A stretch of DNA of 64,000 nucleotides from Polaribacter sp. SA4-10 (lineage in GTDB: Bacteria > Bacteroidota > Bacteroidia > Flavobacteriales > Flavobacteriaceae). The stretch lies in contig CATIQU010000021.1 of the NCBI GenBank assembly GCA_949519155.1, positions 38,983 to 102,982 of the forward strand. Direction: 5' to 3'. A program made the position numbers and the translations under genes. Below the pieces are notes generated by a model that did no database searches, was not told the origin of the DNA, and saw only the letters and a program-made list of their open reading frames with translations. The first letter of the stretch is position 1; each line of letters starts with the position of its first letter. Positions 34,733-44,308 of this stretch are shown here, piece by piece.

Positions 34733-36103
34733 TTAAGACACTTTCATTTTCTCTACTAATTCGGATAAGGAGCATGTTAATTGATTATTGGAAAGCATAT
34801 TTTTTACTGTAAAAATATCCTTTTCTACTTTAGACACCACAAATTCAATATCTCTACTCGAAACATATTTCCACTGTCGTTTTTCTGCCTTATTACTTTC
34901 TCCTAAATCAGGATAAAACTCACACTTCACGCCACTTTCTCGCAACTTTTTTATTGCTAGCATTTTCGTTAGGTCTGTCGTTGCATCAAAATTTAGGAAA
35001 ATAACCTTTGGTTTTGGCAAAGCTACAGCTTGAAACAAGCCCAATTCTTCTAATACCAAATAAATTCTATCTAGACCGAAAGAGACTCCGACTCCAGAAA
35101 CGTCTTTTAAACCAAAAACACCTGTTAGATCATCATATCTTCCTCCACCTCCAATAGATCCCATTTTTACACCTTGTGGGGCTGCTACTTCAAAGATAGC
35201 ACCTGTATAATAGTTCAGTCCTCTTGCCAAGGTTACATCTACTTCTAAGGTTGCTGATTCCAAACCGAGTGCTGCAATTGAATGGATTACAAAACGCAAT
35301 TCTTCAACGCCTTTCAATCCTTCTTCTGAAGCGGCTAACATATTTTCTAACGAAGTCAAATTTTCTAAATTCGTTCCTGAAAAATCAAATAAGGGTTGTA
35401 CTTTTTCAATTGCTTCCTCAGTAATTCCTTTGGAAAGCATTTCTTTGACAACGCCGTCTTTTCCAATTTTATCTAACTTGTCTAACGCAACCGTAAAATC
35501 GATGAGCTTGTCTTGTGCGCCAATTACTTCGGCAATTCCAGATAGTATTTTTCTGTTATTTATTTTGATCGTAGTTCCCACCAGACCTAATTTGGTAAAA
35601 ACCGTATCGTATAATTGAATAAACTCGACTTCTTGCCACAATGATTTACTACCAACTACATCTGCATCGCATTGAAAGAATTCTCTAAAACGTCCTTTTT
35701 GCGGTCTATCGGCTCTCCAAACTGGTTGAACTTGATAGCGTTTAAAAGGAAATGTAATTTCATTTTGGTGCTGTACTACATATCTTGCAAATGGTACAGT
35801 AAGATCGTAACGCAATGCTTTTTCGGAGATTTGAGGAGTTAGTTTTAAACTGTTTTTTTCAGCCAATAGCGTTGCATCTGTTTTTGCTAAATAATCTCCT
35901 GAATTTAAAATCTTAAAAATCAACCGATCTCCTTCTTCCCCATATTTTCCCATTAATGTTGCTGAATTCTCAAAACTTGGCGTTTCAATCGGTTGAAAAC
36001 CAAAAGTTTCAAATGCTGTTTTAATTGCATTCATAATGTAAGAACGATTGGCAACTTCAGTTGGCGAAAAATCTCTGGTTCCTTTTGGGATGCTTGGTTT
36101 CAT
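34733..36103 (-). CDS. hisS: Histidine-tRNA ligase HisS
   Basis: 456 residues, class II aminoacyl-tRNA synthetase. Motif 1 region begins PKGTRDFSP, motif 2 shows FQCDADVVGS and YQVQPVWRADRPQKGRFREF, the histidine-binding element is ARGLNYYTGAIFEV, and motif 3 is GVGVSFGLDRIYL. The C-terminal anticodon domain follows (PKPKVIFLNFD). Length is about 30 residues above E. coli HisS. It is a single gene on its strand with 167 bases before the next one. Confidence 0.96.
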   Translation of the reverse strand: MKPSIPKGTRDFSPTEVANRSYIMNAIKTAFETFGFQPIETPSFENSATLMGKYGEEGDRLIFKILNSGDYLAKTDATLLAEKNSLKLTPQISEKALRYDLTVPFARYVVQHQNEITFPFKRYQVQPVWRADRPQKGRFREFFQCDADVVGSKSLWQEVEFIQLYDTVFTKLGLVGTTIKINNRKILSGIAEVIGAQDKLIDFTVALDKLDKIGKDGVVKEMLSKGITEEAIEKVQPLFDFSGTNLENLTSLENMLAASEEGLKGVEELRFVIHSIAALGLESATLEVDVTLARGLNYYTGAIFEVAAPQGVKMGSIGGGGRYDDLTGVFGLKDVSGVGVSFGLDRIYLVLEELGLFQAVALPKPKVIFLNFDATTDLTKMLAIKKLRESGVKCEFYPDLGESNKAEKRQWKYVSSRDIEFVVSKVEKDIFTVKNMLSNNQLTCSLSELVEKMKVS

Positions 36104-36270
36104 TAATGAGTGTTTAATTATTTGTCTTTCGCTTTAGGCATAGAGACATCTGTCATTTTTATATATTGTTATCATTGCTTGGAATGACAAATTACACGAA
36201 AATAGGATTTCACGTCAGTAAAACACCAAATCGTTCTATAAAGGCAAATATCGTGAAAAAGTTATTATTT

Positions 36271-37218
36271 TTAGAGTGTTAGAACCGTTTTATTTTGCTG
36301 TCTCAATCGGTACAAAGAGGCATTTAATTCGAAACCTAACAATAGAATGATCGCATTTAACCATACAAATAACATCAATATCAAAAGGGTTCCTATTGAA
36401 CCGTATAATTGATTGTATTGTGCAAATTTAACAACATAAATCCCAAAGAAATAAAAGGTACTTAATGACAAAAATGTGGTTAAAATAGCGCCTGCTGAGA
36501 AGAATGTTAATTCTTTCCCTTGCTTTGTTCCATATCTAAAAAGTAAGGAAACGATGGTGAAGATCATAATTAAAAACAAAATGCTACGCCCATAGAAAAA
36601 CAGGTTTAAATCGGTTGTATTTAACCAACCTTTATCATCAATCTTAGACAATGCTACTTGATAGAGCAGTACTAAAACCACCGTTATAATTAAGAAAAGA
36701 GAGGTTAATAACGAAACCCCTAAAGAGATAAAATAGGTTTTAAAAACATTACGAAACTCGGTGACATGATAGGAATATTCAAATCCTCCAAAAATAGCAT
36801 TAATTCCATTTGTCATTAAAAAAATAGATAGGATAAAACCAAATGAAAGTAAACCTCCATATTGGTTGTTTACAATATCGCCAATTACAAGATTTACGGC
36901 TTCAAAAGTTTGCGGCGGTAAAATATCTTGAATAAAAGAGAACAGTCCTTCTTGAAAGCCATCTATTGGGATGTAAGGTATTAAGGTTAAAATAAAGAGT
37001 AAAAACGGGAAAACGGCCATAAAAAAACTAAAAGCAATCCCTCCTGCTCTAGAAGTTAAAGCTCCTTTTACAATACCGATAAAATACATTTCAACAACAT
37101 CATACAAAGACATTCCTCGTAAACCTGGAACTTTTATTTTTTTTCCAAATTTCACTAAAGTACCAATGACGGGTATTTTTGTTAAACTATCTTCGATTTC
37201 TTTACTCATTATTTTCAC
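36271..37218 (-). CDS. YihY/virulence factor BrkB family membrane protein
   Basis: 315 residues with six or seven hydrophobic helices. The family core AGGIAFSFFMAVFPFLLF and the later LYGSIGTLLILMLFVWLNAIILLLGFELNA are clear. Once thought to be RNase BN, the family is now seen as an uncharacterised membrane protein group. Start is MKIMSKEIE at 37218; the second Met (37209) is equally possible. It ends with a short Gln/Asn-rich cytoplasmic tail. Confidence 0.9.
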   Translation of the reverse strand: MKIMSKEIEDSLTKIPVIGTLVKFGKKIKVPGLRGMSLYDVVEMYFIGIVKGALTSRAGGIAFSFFMAVFPFLLFILTLIPYIPIDGFQEGLFSFIQDILPPQTFEAVNLVIGDIVNNQYGGLLSFGFILSIFLMTNGINAIFGGFEYSYHVTEFRNVFKTYFISLGVSLLTSLFLIITVVLVLLYQVALSKIDDKGWLNTTDLNLFFYGRSILFLIMIFTIVSLLFRYGTKQGKELTFFSAGAILTTFLSLSTFYFFGIYVVKFAQYNQLYGSIGTLLILMLFVWLNAIILLLGFELNASLYRLRQQNKTVLTL

Positions 37219-37274
37219 TCATTTTAATGTTAAGATATAGAATAATCTTACAAGCTCGCTATAAATACAATTTG

Positions 37275-37847
37275 TTAATCAAGAACAATTTTATAGTGTG
37301 ATAGCAATCCATCAATCGAATTTCTATTAAATTTTGCGCCTTTTACACGATTTTTTTCCAATTCAAAAGTATAATTAAAAGCCGTTTTAAAATTCACTTT
37401 TTCTAAATTGGTTGTTTCAAAAATAGCGCCTTTTAAACCACAATTATCAAAAAAGGAACTACCAATGTTTGCTTCTGTAAAATCTACTTCTTCCAGATTA
37501 CAGTTTTCAAAGAGCGTTTTAGGTATTTTTAACTGGTAGAAAGAAGAGAAATTTAGTTGACATTCTTTAAAATGAATTTGCAACAAAAAAGGATCACATT
37601 CATTAAACTTTACACCAATCATTTTACAATTTATAAAATTCACGTCTTTAAATGCGGTATCTTTTACAATAGCATTGCTGAAATTACAATCGATAAACAC
37701 ACATTCTACAAACTGAATATTGGATGCATGTGTATTTTCGAAATTACAATTTGTAAACGTACAATTATCATATTCTCCTTTTTTGATCTTTGTTTTCGAA
37801 AAGTCAATTTTTGTATACGTTTCGCTATCAAAGTATGCATCTGTCAT
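37275..37847 (-). CDS. Pentapeptide repeat protein
   Basis: 190 residues made almost entirely of A(D/N)LxX-type pentapeptides in two blocks: CTFTNCNFENTHASN through NAIVKDTAFKDVNF, and TLFENCNLEEVDFTEANIGSSFFDN to the end. Together they should form a right-handed quadrilateral beta-helix, interrupted around residue 85 by a loop (CDPFLLQIHF). Qnr and McbG proteins of this fold shield DNA gyrase, but many others have unrelated or unknown roles; no resistance function is claimed. It lies between nadC and the BrkB gene on the same strand. Confidence 0.88.
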   Translation of the reverse strand: MTDAYFDSETYTKIDFSKTKIKKGEYDNCTFTNCNFENTHASNIQFVECVFIDCNFSNAIVKDTAFKDVNFINCKMIGVKFNECDPFLLQIHFKECQLNFSSFYQLKIPKTLFENCNLEEVDFTEANIGSSFFDNCGLKGAIFETTNLEKVNFKTAFNYTFELEKNRVKGAKFNRNSIDGLLSHYKIVLD

Positions 37848-37889
37848 TTATCCTTCAGTTTTAAACTCCTAACTTTATTTTTTTTAACC

Positions 37890-38747
37890 CTATATCGCCT
37901 TTAAACTTAGGTCTAAGTTATGAATAGCATGCGTTAATGCTCCTGATGAAATAAAATTCACACCACAATCTGCATACTTACGAATAGTTTTTTCATTGAT
38001 TCCGCCAGAAGACTCCGTTAGACATCTATCACCAATTAGCGCCACTGCTTTTTTAGTATCTTCATAATTGAAATTGTCAATTAGAATCCTGTAAACTCCA
38101 TCATTGAGAAGAATTTCTCTAATTTCTTTGAGATTTCTTGCTTCAACAATAATTTTAATATCTATTTTTTTTGCTACTAAATAGTGTTTAGCCTTCGTAA
38201 TTGCTTGCGTGATACCTCCAGCAAAATCGATGTGATTATCTTTAATCATCATCATATCATACAACGCAAATCGATGGTTTTCTCCTCCCCCAATTTTTAC
38301 AGCCCACTTCTCTAGCGCTCTAATTCCTGGCGTTGTTTTTCGAGTGTCTAGTATTTTCGTTTTTGTTCCCGCTAATAATCCCACAAAAAAAGCTGTTTTA
38401 GTCGCAATTGCTGACATTCTTTGCATGACATTTAAAACCAATCTTTCTGCCATTAAAATGGACTGAGACCTTCCTGAAACATGAAAAACAACATCGCCAA
38501 CTGCTACATTGTCTCCATCATTTATAAACGTTGACACCTCTAAATCCGCATCAACATAGTAAAAAACCTGCTTTGCAAATGCAACACCTGCAATAACCCC
38601 AGCTTCCTTTACCAATAATTTTGCTTTTCCTTTTGCTTCTGCTGGAATGCAAGCAAGTGAAGTATGGTCACCATTACCAACATCTTCTCTTATCGCGTTC
38701 GCAATAATTAATGTTAATTCATTTTCAAATTGTGCTTTGGATATCAT
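37890..38747 (-). CDS. nadC: Nicotinate-nucleotide pyrophosphorylase (carboxylating) NadC
   Basis: 285 residues. The enzyme makes nicotinate mononucleotide from quinolinate and PRPP in NAD synthesis. Landmarks are EDVGNGDHTSLACIP at the start, AERLVLNVMQRMSAIAT, LDTRKTTPGIRALEKWAVKIGGGENHR, and EARNLKEI with TESSGGINEKTI near the end. nadA and nadB are not in the window. It precedes the pentapeptide gene by 42 bases. Confidence 0.96.
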   Translation of the reverse strand: MISKAQFENELTLIIANAIREDVGNGDHTSLACIPAEAKGKAKLLVKEAGVIAGVAFAKQVFYYVDADLEVSTFINDGDNVAVGDVVFHVSGRSQSILMAERLVLNVMQRMSAIATKTAFFVGLLAGTKTKILDTRKTTPGIRALEKWAVKIGGGENHRFALYDMMMIKDNHIDFAGGITQAITKAKHYLVAKKIDIKIIVEARNLKEIREILLNDGVYRILIDNFNYEDTKKAVALIGDRCLTESSGGINEKTIRKYADCGVNFISSGALTHAIHNLDLSLKAI

Positions 38748-38827
38748 TATAAATTTTATTCTGATGTAAAAATAGGAATGATTTTCAACTTTTTATGAGT
38801 TCTGCTGATTTTATAGCTAAAAACGAA

Positions 38828-38835
38828 TAAATTTG
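38828..38835 (+). promoter_or_regulatory. Candidate -7 box TAAATTTG for rlmH
   Basis: TAAATTTG is 64 bases before the rlmH ATG (38900), implying a leader of about 55 bases. No clear -33 element is seen. Confidence 0.4.
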
Positions 38836-38899
38836 TGGCAAACCAAAAGTAAAATCAAGACGATAGTAAGTACTTGAATCTGCTTGACTAGACAACAAA

Positions 38900-39373
38900 A
38901 TGAAGATAAAGTTACTTGCCATTGGAAAAACGGACAATAAAAATTTGATTGCGTTAATTGATGAATATCAAAACCGTCTTAAACATTATATTAAATTTGA
39001 AATGGAAATCATTCCAGATATTAAAAATGTAAAGAATTTAAGTGAAATTCAGCAAAAAGAAAAAGAAGGTACGCTTATTTTGTCGAAACTACAAAACACA
39101 GATCAATTGGTATTATTGGATGACAAAGGGAGTGATTTTACATCGATTCAGTTTTCACAATACTTACAAAAGAAAATGAATTCAGGCATCAAGCAACTTG
39201 TTTTAGTCATTGGAGGTCCTTATGGATTTTCTGAAGCTGTTTATAAAAAATCAACGGGAAAAATAGCATTGTCAAAAATGACTTTTTCACATCAAATGAT
39301 TCGTCTTTTTATTGTTGAACAACTCTACAGAGGTTTCACAATTTTAAAGAATGAGCCTTATCATCACGAATAA
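38900..39373 (+). CDS. rlmH: 23S rRNA (pseudouridine(1915)-N3)-methyltransferase RlmH
   Basis: 157 residues, a SPOUT methyltransferase that adds a methyl group to pseudouridine 1915 of helix 69 with SAM. The knot region is readable as [13 protein letters not shown], then the catalytic tail [20 protein letters not shown] and the terminal NEPYHHE, which matches the E. coli enzyme ending. rdgB follows within 60 bases, but with its own -7 box. Confidence 0.96.
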   Translation: MKIKLLAIGKTDNKNLIALIDEYQNRLKHYIKFEMEIIPDIKNVKNLSEIQQKEKEGTLILSKLQNTDQLVLLDDKGSDFTSIQFSQYLQKKMNSGIKQLVLVIGGPYGFSEAVYKKSTGKIALSKMTFSHQMIRLFIVEQLYRGFTILKNEPYHHE

Positions 39374-39407
39374 TAGAACTACTTTCTCTATTCATTCTTT
39401 CTAATTA

Positions 39408-39415
39408 TAAATTTG
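39408..39415 (+). promoter_or_regulatory. Candidate -7 box TAAATTTG for rdgB
   Basis: TAAATTTG ends 14 bases before the rdgB ATG (39430), so the leader would be under 10 bases. A second match TATTTTTG (39418-39425) is too close to the ATG to serve. Confidence 0.45.
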
Positions 39416-39429
39416 ATTATTTTTGCCTT

Positions 39430-40011
39430 ATGAAATTAGTCTTTGCGACCAACAATCTTAATAAATTAAAAGAAGTTCAAGAAATGCTTCCCAATTCAAT
39501 TGAAATATTGAGTTTAGAAGACATTCATTGTTTTGATGAAATTGATGAAACAGAAACCTCTTTAGAAGGAAATGCAAGGTTAAAAGCATCCTATATTACA
39601 GAGAAATTTGGTTATAATTGTTTTGCAGATGACACCGGTTTAGAAGTAACAGTTCTGGATGGGAAACCAGGAGTCTATTCGGCTCGTTTTGCAGGAGAAC
39701 CTTCAAGTTCTGAGAACAACATGCAGAAACTTCTTCATGAATTAAAAGAAGAAGAAAACAGGAAAGCACAATTTCGAACAGCAATTTGTTTAAATTTAGA
39801 CGGAAAACAATTTTTATTTGAAGGAGTTTGTAAAGGAGAAATCTTAACAAAAAAACAAGGCATAGAAGGATTTGGATATGACCCAATCTTTCAACCCAAA
39901 GGGTATGATCAAAGTTTTGCCGCAATGCAAAGAAATGAAAAAAATAAAATCTCTCATCGAGGACTGGCTATTGAAAAATTAGTTACTTTTTTATCTGGGT
40001 ATAATATATAG
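39430..40011 (+). CDS. rdgB: Non-canonical purine NTP pyrophosphatase RdgB (Ham1-like)
   Basis: 193 residues. It hydrolyses ITP, dITP and XTP to monophosphates, keeping deaminated purines out of DNA. Family motifs are [43 protein letters not shown] and the late GFGYDPIF and ISHRGLA. The length is standard. The downstream ABC permease begins 26 bases later, probably as a read-through partner. Confidence 0.95.
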   Translation: MKLVFATNNLNKLKEVQEMLPNSIEILSLEDIHCFDEIDETETSLEGNARLKASYITEKFGYNCFADDTGLEVTVLDGKPGVYSARFAGEPSSSENNMQKLLHELKEEENRKAQFRTAICLNLDGKQFLFEGVCKGEILTKKQGIEGFGYDPIFQPKGYDQSFAAMQRNEKNKISHRGLAIEKLVTFLSGYNI

Positions 40012-40037
40012 ATTCCTGCCATCGCAGTAATGACAAA

Positions 40038-41066
40038 ATGGAACAAAAATCTTATAATAAAAACTTTATTTTACTTTCAGTTTTACTGTTGGTCTTCTTT
40101 TTTATAAACATTAGTTTGGGCTCTGTTTCCATCCCCTTTAAAGAAATATTTCATACTTTAATTGGTGAATTTACTACTAAAGAAAGTTGGCAAACAATTA
40201 TTTTAGATTTTAGATTACCAAAAGCAATTACGGCAATATTAGTCGGTTCTGGTTTGTCTATTTGTGGTTTACTTATGCAAACCTTGTTCAGAAATCCGCT
40301 TGCAGGCCCCTTTGTATTGGGAGTTTCTTCTGGCGCTAGCTTAGGAGTTGCATTATTAATTTTAGGTTCGTCTGTTTTTGGAGGTTTTTTCCTGACAAGT
40401 TCAATTTCAAATTGGTCTTTGGCAATTGCTGCGAGTTTAGGCGCATTTCTAGTACTTTTTGCAGTAATTCTGGCCGCTAATAGTGTACGAAACACGATGT
40501 CAATATTAATCATAGGTTTGATGTTTGGAAGTTTGACTGCTGCCGTTATTTCTGTTTTGGCTTATTTTAGTGAAGCAGCTCAAATAAAACAATACTTATT
40601 TTGGAGTTTTGGGAGTTTAGGAAACTTAACCTGGTCTGAATTGAGTGTTTTTGGAAGTATTTATCTGGTAGGAATCCTTGCTTGTTTTGCGGTTATAAAA
40701 CCTTTAAACAGTTTTTTATTAGGAGAAAATTACGCCAAAAGCTTAGGAATTAATATCAAAAAAAGCAGAAATATTATTTTAGTCATTACCAGTTTATTAA
40801 CGGGCGTTATTACCGCTTTTTCAGGACCAATTGCTTTTGTTGGTTTAGCTGTACCACATATTGCAAAAATGCTATTCACAACATCCAATCATAAAGTATT
40901 AATACCCGCTTCTGCAATTATTGGGGGAATTGTATTGTTAATTTGCGATAGTATTGCACAATTGCCCACCAGCGAATTTACGCTGCCAATTAATGCAATT
41001 ACTTCTTTATTTGGTGCACCAATAGTAATTTGGTTGTTAATACGAAAAAAGAAAATATTTGTTTAA
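40038..41066 (+). CDS. Iron-siderophore/cobalamin ABC importer permease (FecCD family)
   Basis: 342 residues with about ten hydrophobic helices. It shows the FecCD/BtuC signature regions: SIPFKEIFHTL, LDFRLPKAITAILVGSGLSICGLLMQTLFRNPLAGPFVLG, and the C-terminal GPIAFVGLAVPHIAKML. It imports an iron chelate, heme or cobalamin from the periplasm. The ATPase gene follows, but no periplasmic binding protein is in the window, so the ligand is open. Confidence 0.92.
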   Translation: MEQKSYNKNFILLSVLLLVFFFINISLGSVSIPFKEIFHTLIGEFTTKESWQTIILDFRLPKAITAILVGSGLSICGLLMQTLFRNPLAGPFVLGVSSGASLGVALLILGSSVFGGFFLTSSISNWSLAIAASLGAFLVLFAVILAANSVRNTMSILIIGLMFGSLTAAVISVLAYFSEAAQIKQYLFWSFGSLGNLTWSELSVFGSIYLVGILACFAVIKPLNSFLLGENYAKSLGINIKKSRNIILVITSLLTGVITAFSGPIAFVGLAVPHIAKMLFTTSNHKVLIPASAIIGGIVLLICDSIAQLPTSEFTLPINAITSLFGAPIVIWLLIRKKKIFV

Positions 41067-41151
41067 TATCGTTTTAAAGTAGCAAGACTCTAACTATCTA
41101 GGTCTTACAAACGTTAAAAAAAATAGTGTTTTGAAAATAGATAAAAAAAAC

Positions 41152-41931
41152 ATGTTAACAGCTGAAAACCTGTCCATCGGTTATCAACAAAAAAATCAGC
41201 AAAAAATCATTGCGAAAGGGATCGATTTGGCAATTAAAGAAGGCACTTTGACCGCAGTTATTGGTAAAAATGGGATTGGGAAATCAACCTTATTAAGAAC
41301 CCTCTCTAAAGTACAAAAACCTTTAGAGGGAGAAATTTTCATCAACCAGAAGAATAGTAAAGCATATCAACATAAAGAATTAGCAACAACCATTAGTTTG
41401 GTGCTAACCGAACGACTACCAGAAAGTCAGTTAACGGTTTTTGAGCTAATTGCACTCGGGAGGCAACCTTACACAAACTGGATTGATTCCTTGTCTAAAA
41501 AGGATTTTGAAAAAATACATTGGGCGATTAAAGAAACCAGTTTAGAAACTCTGCAACACAATCGTTGTTCCGAATTGAGTGATGGACAAATGCAACGTGT
41601 TTTAATTGCAAGAGCCTTGACTCAAGATACTGAAATCATCATTCTAGACGAACCTACAGCGCATCTAGACATGCATCAAACCATTGCTATTTTTGAGCTC
41701 TTAAAAAAATTGACAAGCGCTACAAAAAAGACCATTTTAATTTCTACACACGAAATAAATTTAGCAACTAAAATGTGTGATAAATTGATCGTCTTATCTG
41801 AAAACAAGATCTATACAGGCACAACAGCGGAATTGATAAAAGAAAAAGCTTTTGAAAATTTATTTTCTTCTGAAGTTGTAGAGTTTAACAACACTTTACA
41901 GCAATTTGTCATCAATAGTCAATCGTTTTAA
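41152..41931 (+). CDS. ABC importer ATP-binding protein (FecE/BtuD type)
   Basis: 259 residues from ATG 41152; a TTG at 41131 would add seven lysine-rich residues. Walker A is GKNGIGKST (from residue 38), the signature is LSDGQMQR, Walker B is IIILDEPTAHLD, and the H-loop His is in STHEIN. This is the cytoplasmic motor for the preceding FecCD permease, 85 bases upstream. The signature has Asp in place of the second Gly, a known and tolerated variant in this subgroup. Confidence 0.92.
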   Translation: MLTAENLSIGYQQKNQQKIIAKGIDLAIKEGTLTAVIGKNGIGKSTLLRTLSKVQKPLEGEIFINQKNSKAYQHKELATTISLVLTERLPESQLTVFELIALGRQPYTNWIDSLSKKDFEKIHWAIKETSLETLQHNRCSELSDGQMQRVLIARALTQDTEIIILDEPTAHLDMHQTIAIFELLKKLTSATKKTILISTHEINLATKMCDKLIVLSENKIYTGTTAELIKEKAFENLFSSEVVEFNNTLQQFVINSQSF

Positions 41932-42040
41932 AACAACAGAATAAACGTTTCCAAACACTGTATAGTGATGCGTTTTATTTGTCTTGAAAACTTCGTCGAA
42001 AACACAAAGGATTTGTATCAAAAAATTCTTTTTATTTAAA

Positions 42041-42072
42041 TTTGATGGCGGTGTAACTTTTTATTACATTTG
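42041..42072 (+). promoter_or_regulatory. Bacteroidota-type promoter of the M28 peptidase gene
   Basis: TTTG (42041-42044), 20 bases, TACATTTG (42065-42072): both boxes with a consensus spacing. The ATG is at 42108. Confidence 0.65.
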
Positions 42073-42107
42073 AGTACTAATAATCAAATTGAATTAATAA
42101 CCTATCA

Positions 42108-43157
42108 ATGAAAAAAATACTTTATGCAGCCAGTGCATTTGCTTTTATAGCTTGTGGTTCTGGTAAAGACGCAACAAAAACAGCCGACGACAATGTAGAT
42201 CAAGCAGCAAAATATGCAAGCACAATTACTGCAAAAGATCTAGGAACTCATTTATTCATTTATGCTTCAGATGAATTTGAAGGTAGAAACACAGGAGAGC
42301 CTGGACAGAAAAAAGCTGTAGAATATTTAAAAAACTTCTATGTAACGGAAGGAATTGCTTCTGGACTTGGTGGTGATGATTATTTTCAAGAAGTACCTGC
42401 AGCATGGTTGAATAAAAATTCTCGTAGAGGGGGATTGAAATCTTCTGAAAACGTACTTGCTTTTATCAAAGGAAGTGAGAAGCCAGAAGAAATTGTTGTG
42501 ATTTCTGCACATTTAGATCATGAAGGAATTAAAGACGGAGAAATTTACAATGGTGCGGATGATGATGGTTCTGGAACGGTTGCTATCCTAGAAATTGCAC
42601 AAGCTTTTAAAGCAGCTGCAGATGCAGGAAAAGGTCCAAAGAGATCGATTTTGTTTTTACACGTAACTGGAGAAGAAAAGGGATTGTTAGGCTCTAAATA
42701 TTATACAGAAAACCCAGTATACCCATTAGCAAACACCGTATGTGATTTAAACATTGACATGGTGGGTAGAATTGACGACAGACACAAAATAGATCCAAAT
42801 TATGTATATTTAATTGGTTCTGATAAGTTGAGCACAGAATTACATACCCTATCGGAAGCAGTGAACAAAAAGTACACCAACATCAATTTAGATTATAAAT
42901 ACAATGATAAAAACGATCCGAATCGTTTTTACTACAGATCAGATCATTATAATTTTGCAAAGCACAACGTTCCAATTATTTTTTACTTTAATGGAACCCA
43001 TGCAGATTACCATAAACCTTCTGACACACCTGACAAAATCAATTATGAATTGTTAGAAAACAGAGCTCGACTGGTATTTCATACCGCATGGGAAGTTGCC
43101 AATATGGAAACAAGAATTGTTGCTGACAAAGCAGTTGTAAAAGAAGAAACTAAATAA
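42108..43157 (+). CDS. M28 family zinc metallopeptidase, lipoprotein
   Basis: 349 residues with a lipoprotein signal (AFIAC, Cys16). The M28 domain keeps the di-zinc residues: His135 (SAHLDHEG), Asp152 in NGADDDGSG, Glu189/Glu190 (TGEEKG), Asp217 (NIDMVG) and a late His in GTHADYHKPSD. M28 enzymes are amino- or carboxypeptidases. Placement outside the inner membrane fits peptide scavenging. It has its own promoter and ends at a palindromic terminator. Confidence 0.93.
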   Translation: MKKILYAASAFAFIACGSGKDATKTADDNVDQAAKYASTITAKDLGTHLFIYASDEFEGRNTGEPGQKKAVEYLKNFYVTEGIASGLGGDDYFQEVPAAWLNKNSRRGGLKSSENVLAFIKGSEKPEEIVVISAHLDHEGIKDGEIYNGADDDGSGTVAILEIAQAFKAAADAGKGPKRSILFLHVTGEEKGLLGSKYYTENPVYPLANTVCDLNIDMVGRIDDRHKIDPNYVYLIGSDKLSTELHTLSEAVNKKYTNINLDYKYNDKNDPNRFYYRSDHYNFAKHNVPIIFYFNGTHADYHKPSDTPDKINYELLENRARLVFHTAWEVANMETRIVADKAVVKEETK

Positions 43158-43183
43158 ATCGGTTTTCTCTTTTTATCAATACC

Positions 43184-43213
43184 AAAAAACCGAGCAAATT
43201 TGCTCGGTTTTTT
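43184..43213. terminator. Bidirectional palindromic terminator
   Basis: A 15-base arm AAAAAACCGAGCAAA (43184-43198) followed directly by its exact reverse complement; in RNA the AAATTT centre makes the loop. It lies between the M28 gene (+) and the SOUL gene (-). Confidence 0.9.
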
Positions 43214-43241
43214 TATTTAAATTATACAATAAATTACTAAT

Positions 43242-43826
43242 CTACTCTAACTCCACAATAATTTCATTCCTACGAGCAAGAACTTCATAGGGCGGATTGT
43301 ATCCTAAAACAGAGAAGTTATTCGTATATTTAATTTCATTTTTTTCTAAAAGTGCAATGAGTTTAGATTTGTATTTTGCTATTTTTTTGTCATTTGCCCA
43401 GCCCCCAAAAGTAATTGCCGCCATTTTCTTTGCAGGTATTTCTACAAATTGGATATCACCATTTTCTGGTTTCGGTAACGTTTCTTTTGTATACGCTTTT
43501 GGCACTAAAAAGAGCATAGTCGTTTCTTTTTCTAAAGACATACTAACTGGTGAGGTCATCGAAATCGATTCTTTTTTTTCATTTTTACCAAAAATATAAC
43601 CCCCTAAAATAGAAAAACCTTTTCCGGAAGCTTCGTTATAGGAATCAGTATCTAATTTTACGGATGTAAACAATCCAGCATCGTAATTTCGAATTTCAAA
43701 ATCGTCATACTCCTTGAGTACTGTGTAAGAATATTTTTCGATATTTCCATTACTCATATAGGAGTAAATTTGGAGGCCAAAAAATAATACCACTAAAACA
43801 CCTAAAATAATTGCTGTTGTTTTCAT
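43242..43826 (-). CDS. SOUL family heme-binding protein
   Basis: 194 residues with an N-terminal hydrophobic helix (residues 5-24) that may be a signal or anchor. The SOUL/HBP fold is recognisable by EYDDFEIRNYDAGLFTSV, SMTSPVSM, MLFLVPKAYTKETLPKPE, AAITFGGWAND and the closing NPPYEVLARRNEI. Animal homologues bind heme or act in apoptosis; bacterial members are poorly studied and heme binding here is unproven. Confidence 0.9.
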   Translation of the reverse strand: MKTTAIILGVLVVLFFGLQIYSYMSNGNIEKYSYTVLKEYDDFEIRNYDAGLFTSVKLDTDSYNEASGKGFSILGGYIFGKNEKKESISMTSPVSMSLEKETTMLFLVPKAYTKETLPKPENGDIQFVEIPAKKMAAITFGGWANDKKIAKYKSKLIALLEKNEIKYTNNFSVLGYNPPYEVLARRNEIIVELE

Positions 43827-43845
43827 AATTTTTGTTTATTAAATT

Positions 43846-44304
43846 TTAAACACCAAATTGTGTCAAATGATGTGCTAAGTGTTTGTAAAATAAAACATTC
43901 CATTCTTTGGCTGTTAAGCAACCTAAAGAATGGGAATCTCTACCTTCAAAAGCAGTTGCGCCCAATATTTGTGTTTGTTTTATAAATGCAATTAGACGTG
44001 CCTTTTCAGTATCAAAAACTGGATCACTTTTAATGATAAACTGTGCTGCTGTTTTTCCATTTTTTGGATATGCCTTTTCTGAAACAACGCTATTTTTAAT
44101 AAACTTTTTCAAAATCCATAGGGTCAATAGATTCGGTCTTGGATACTTACTTGTATACACCATTTCATAGGTTACACAACAATGTGCCAGCATTTTAGAG
44201 ACTGACATGCTTCCCCATTTTGGGATTGATGATACTGTTAAATTTTCTATTCTACCTATAACTTCTTCGGCTTCGGCTGCGTTAAATATGTTTTTCATGG
44301 TCAT
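43846..44304 (-). CDS. DUF1569 domain protein
   Basis: 152 residues, a DinB-like four-helix protein of DUF1569. Putative metal-site His are in LAHCCVTYEM (around residue 41) and the last YKHLAHHLTQFGV. It begins four bases after the holA stop and may start at the second Met (44298). Function is unknown. Confidence 0.85.
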   Translation of the reverse strand: MTMKNIFNAAEAEEVIGRIENLTVSSIPKWGSMSVSKMLAHCCVTYEMVYTSKYPRPNLLTLWILKKFIKNSVVSEKAYPKNGKTAAQFIIKSDPVFDTEKARLIAFIKQTQILGATAFEGRDSHSLGCLTAKEWNVLFYKHLAHHLTQFGV

Positions 44305-44308
44305 TGTT

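Noticed and set aside
37275..37847. Qnr-type quinolone resistance gene
   Set aside because: The protein has pentapeptide repeats but is shorter than Qnr and interrupted differently; fold similarity alone does not support resistance.
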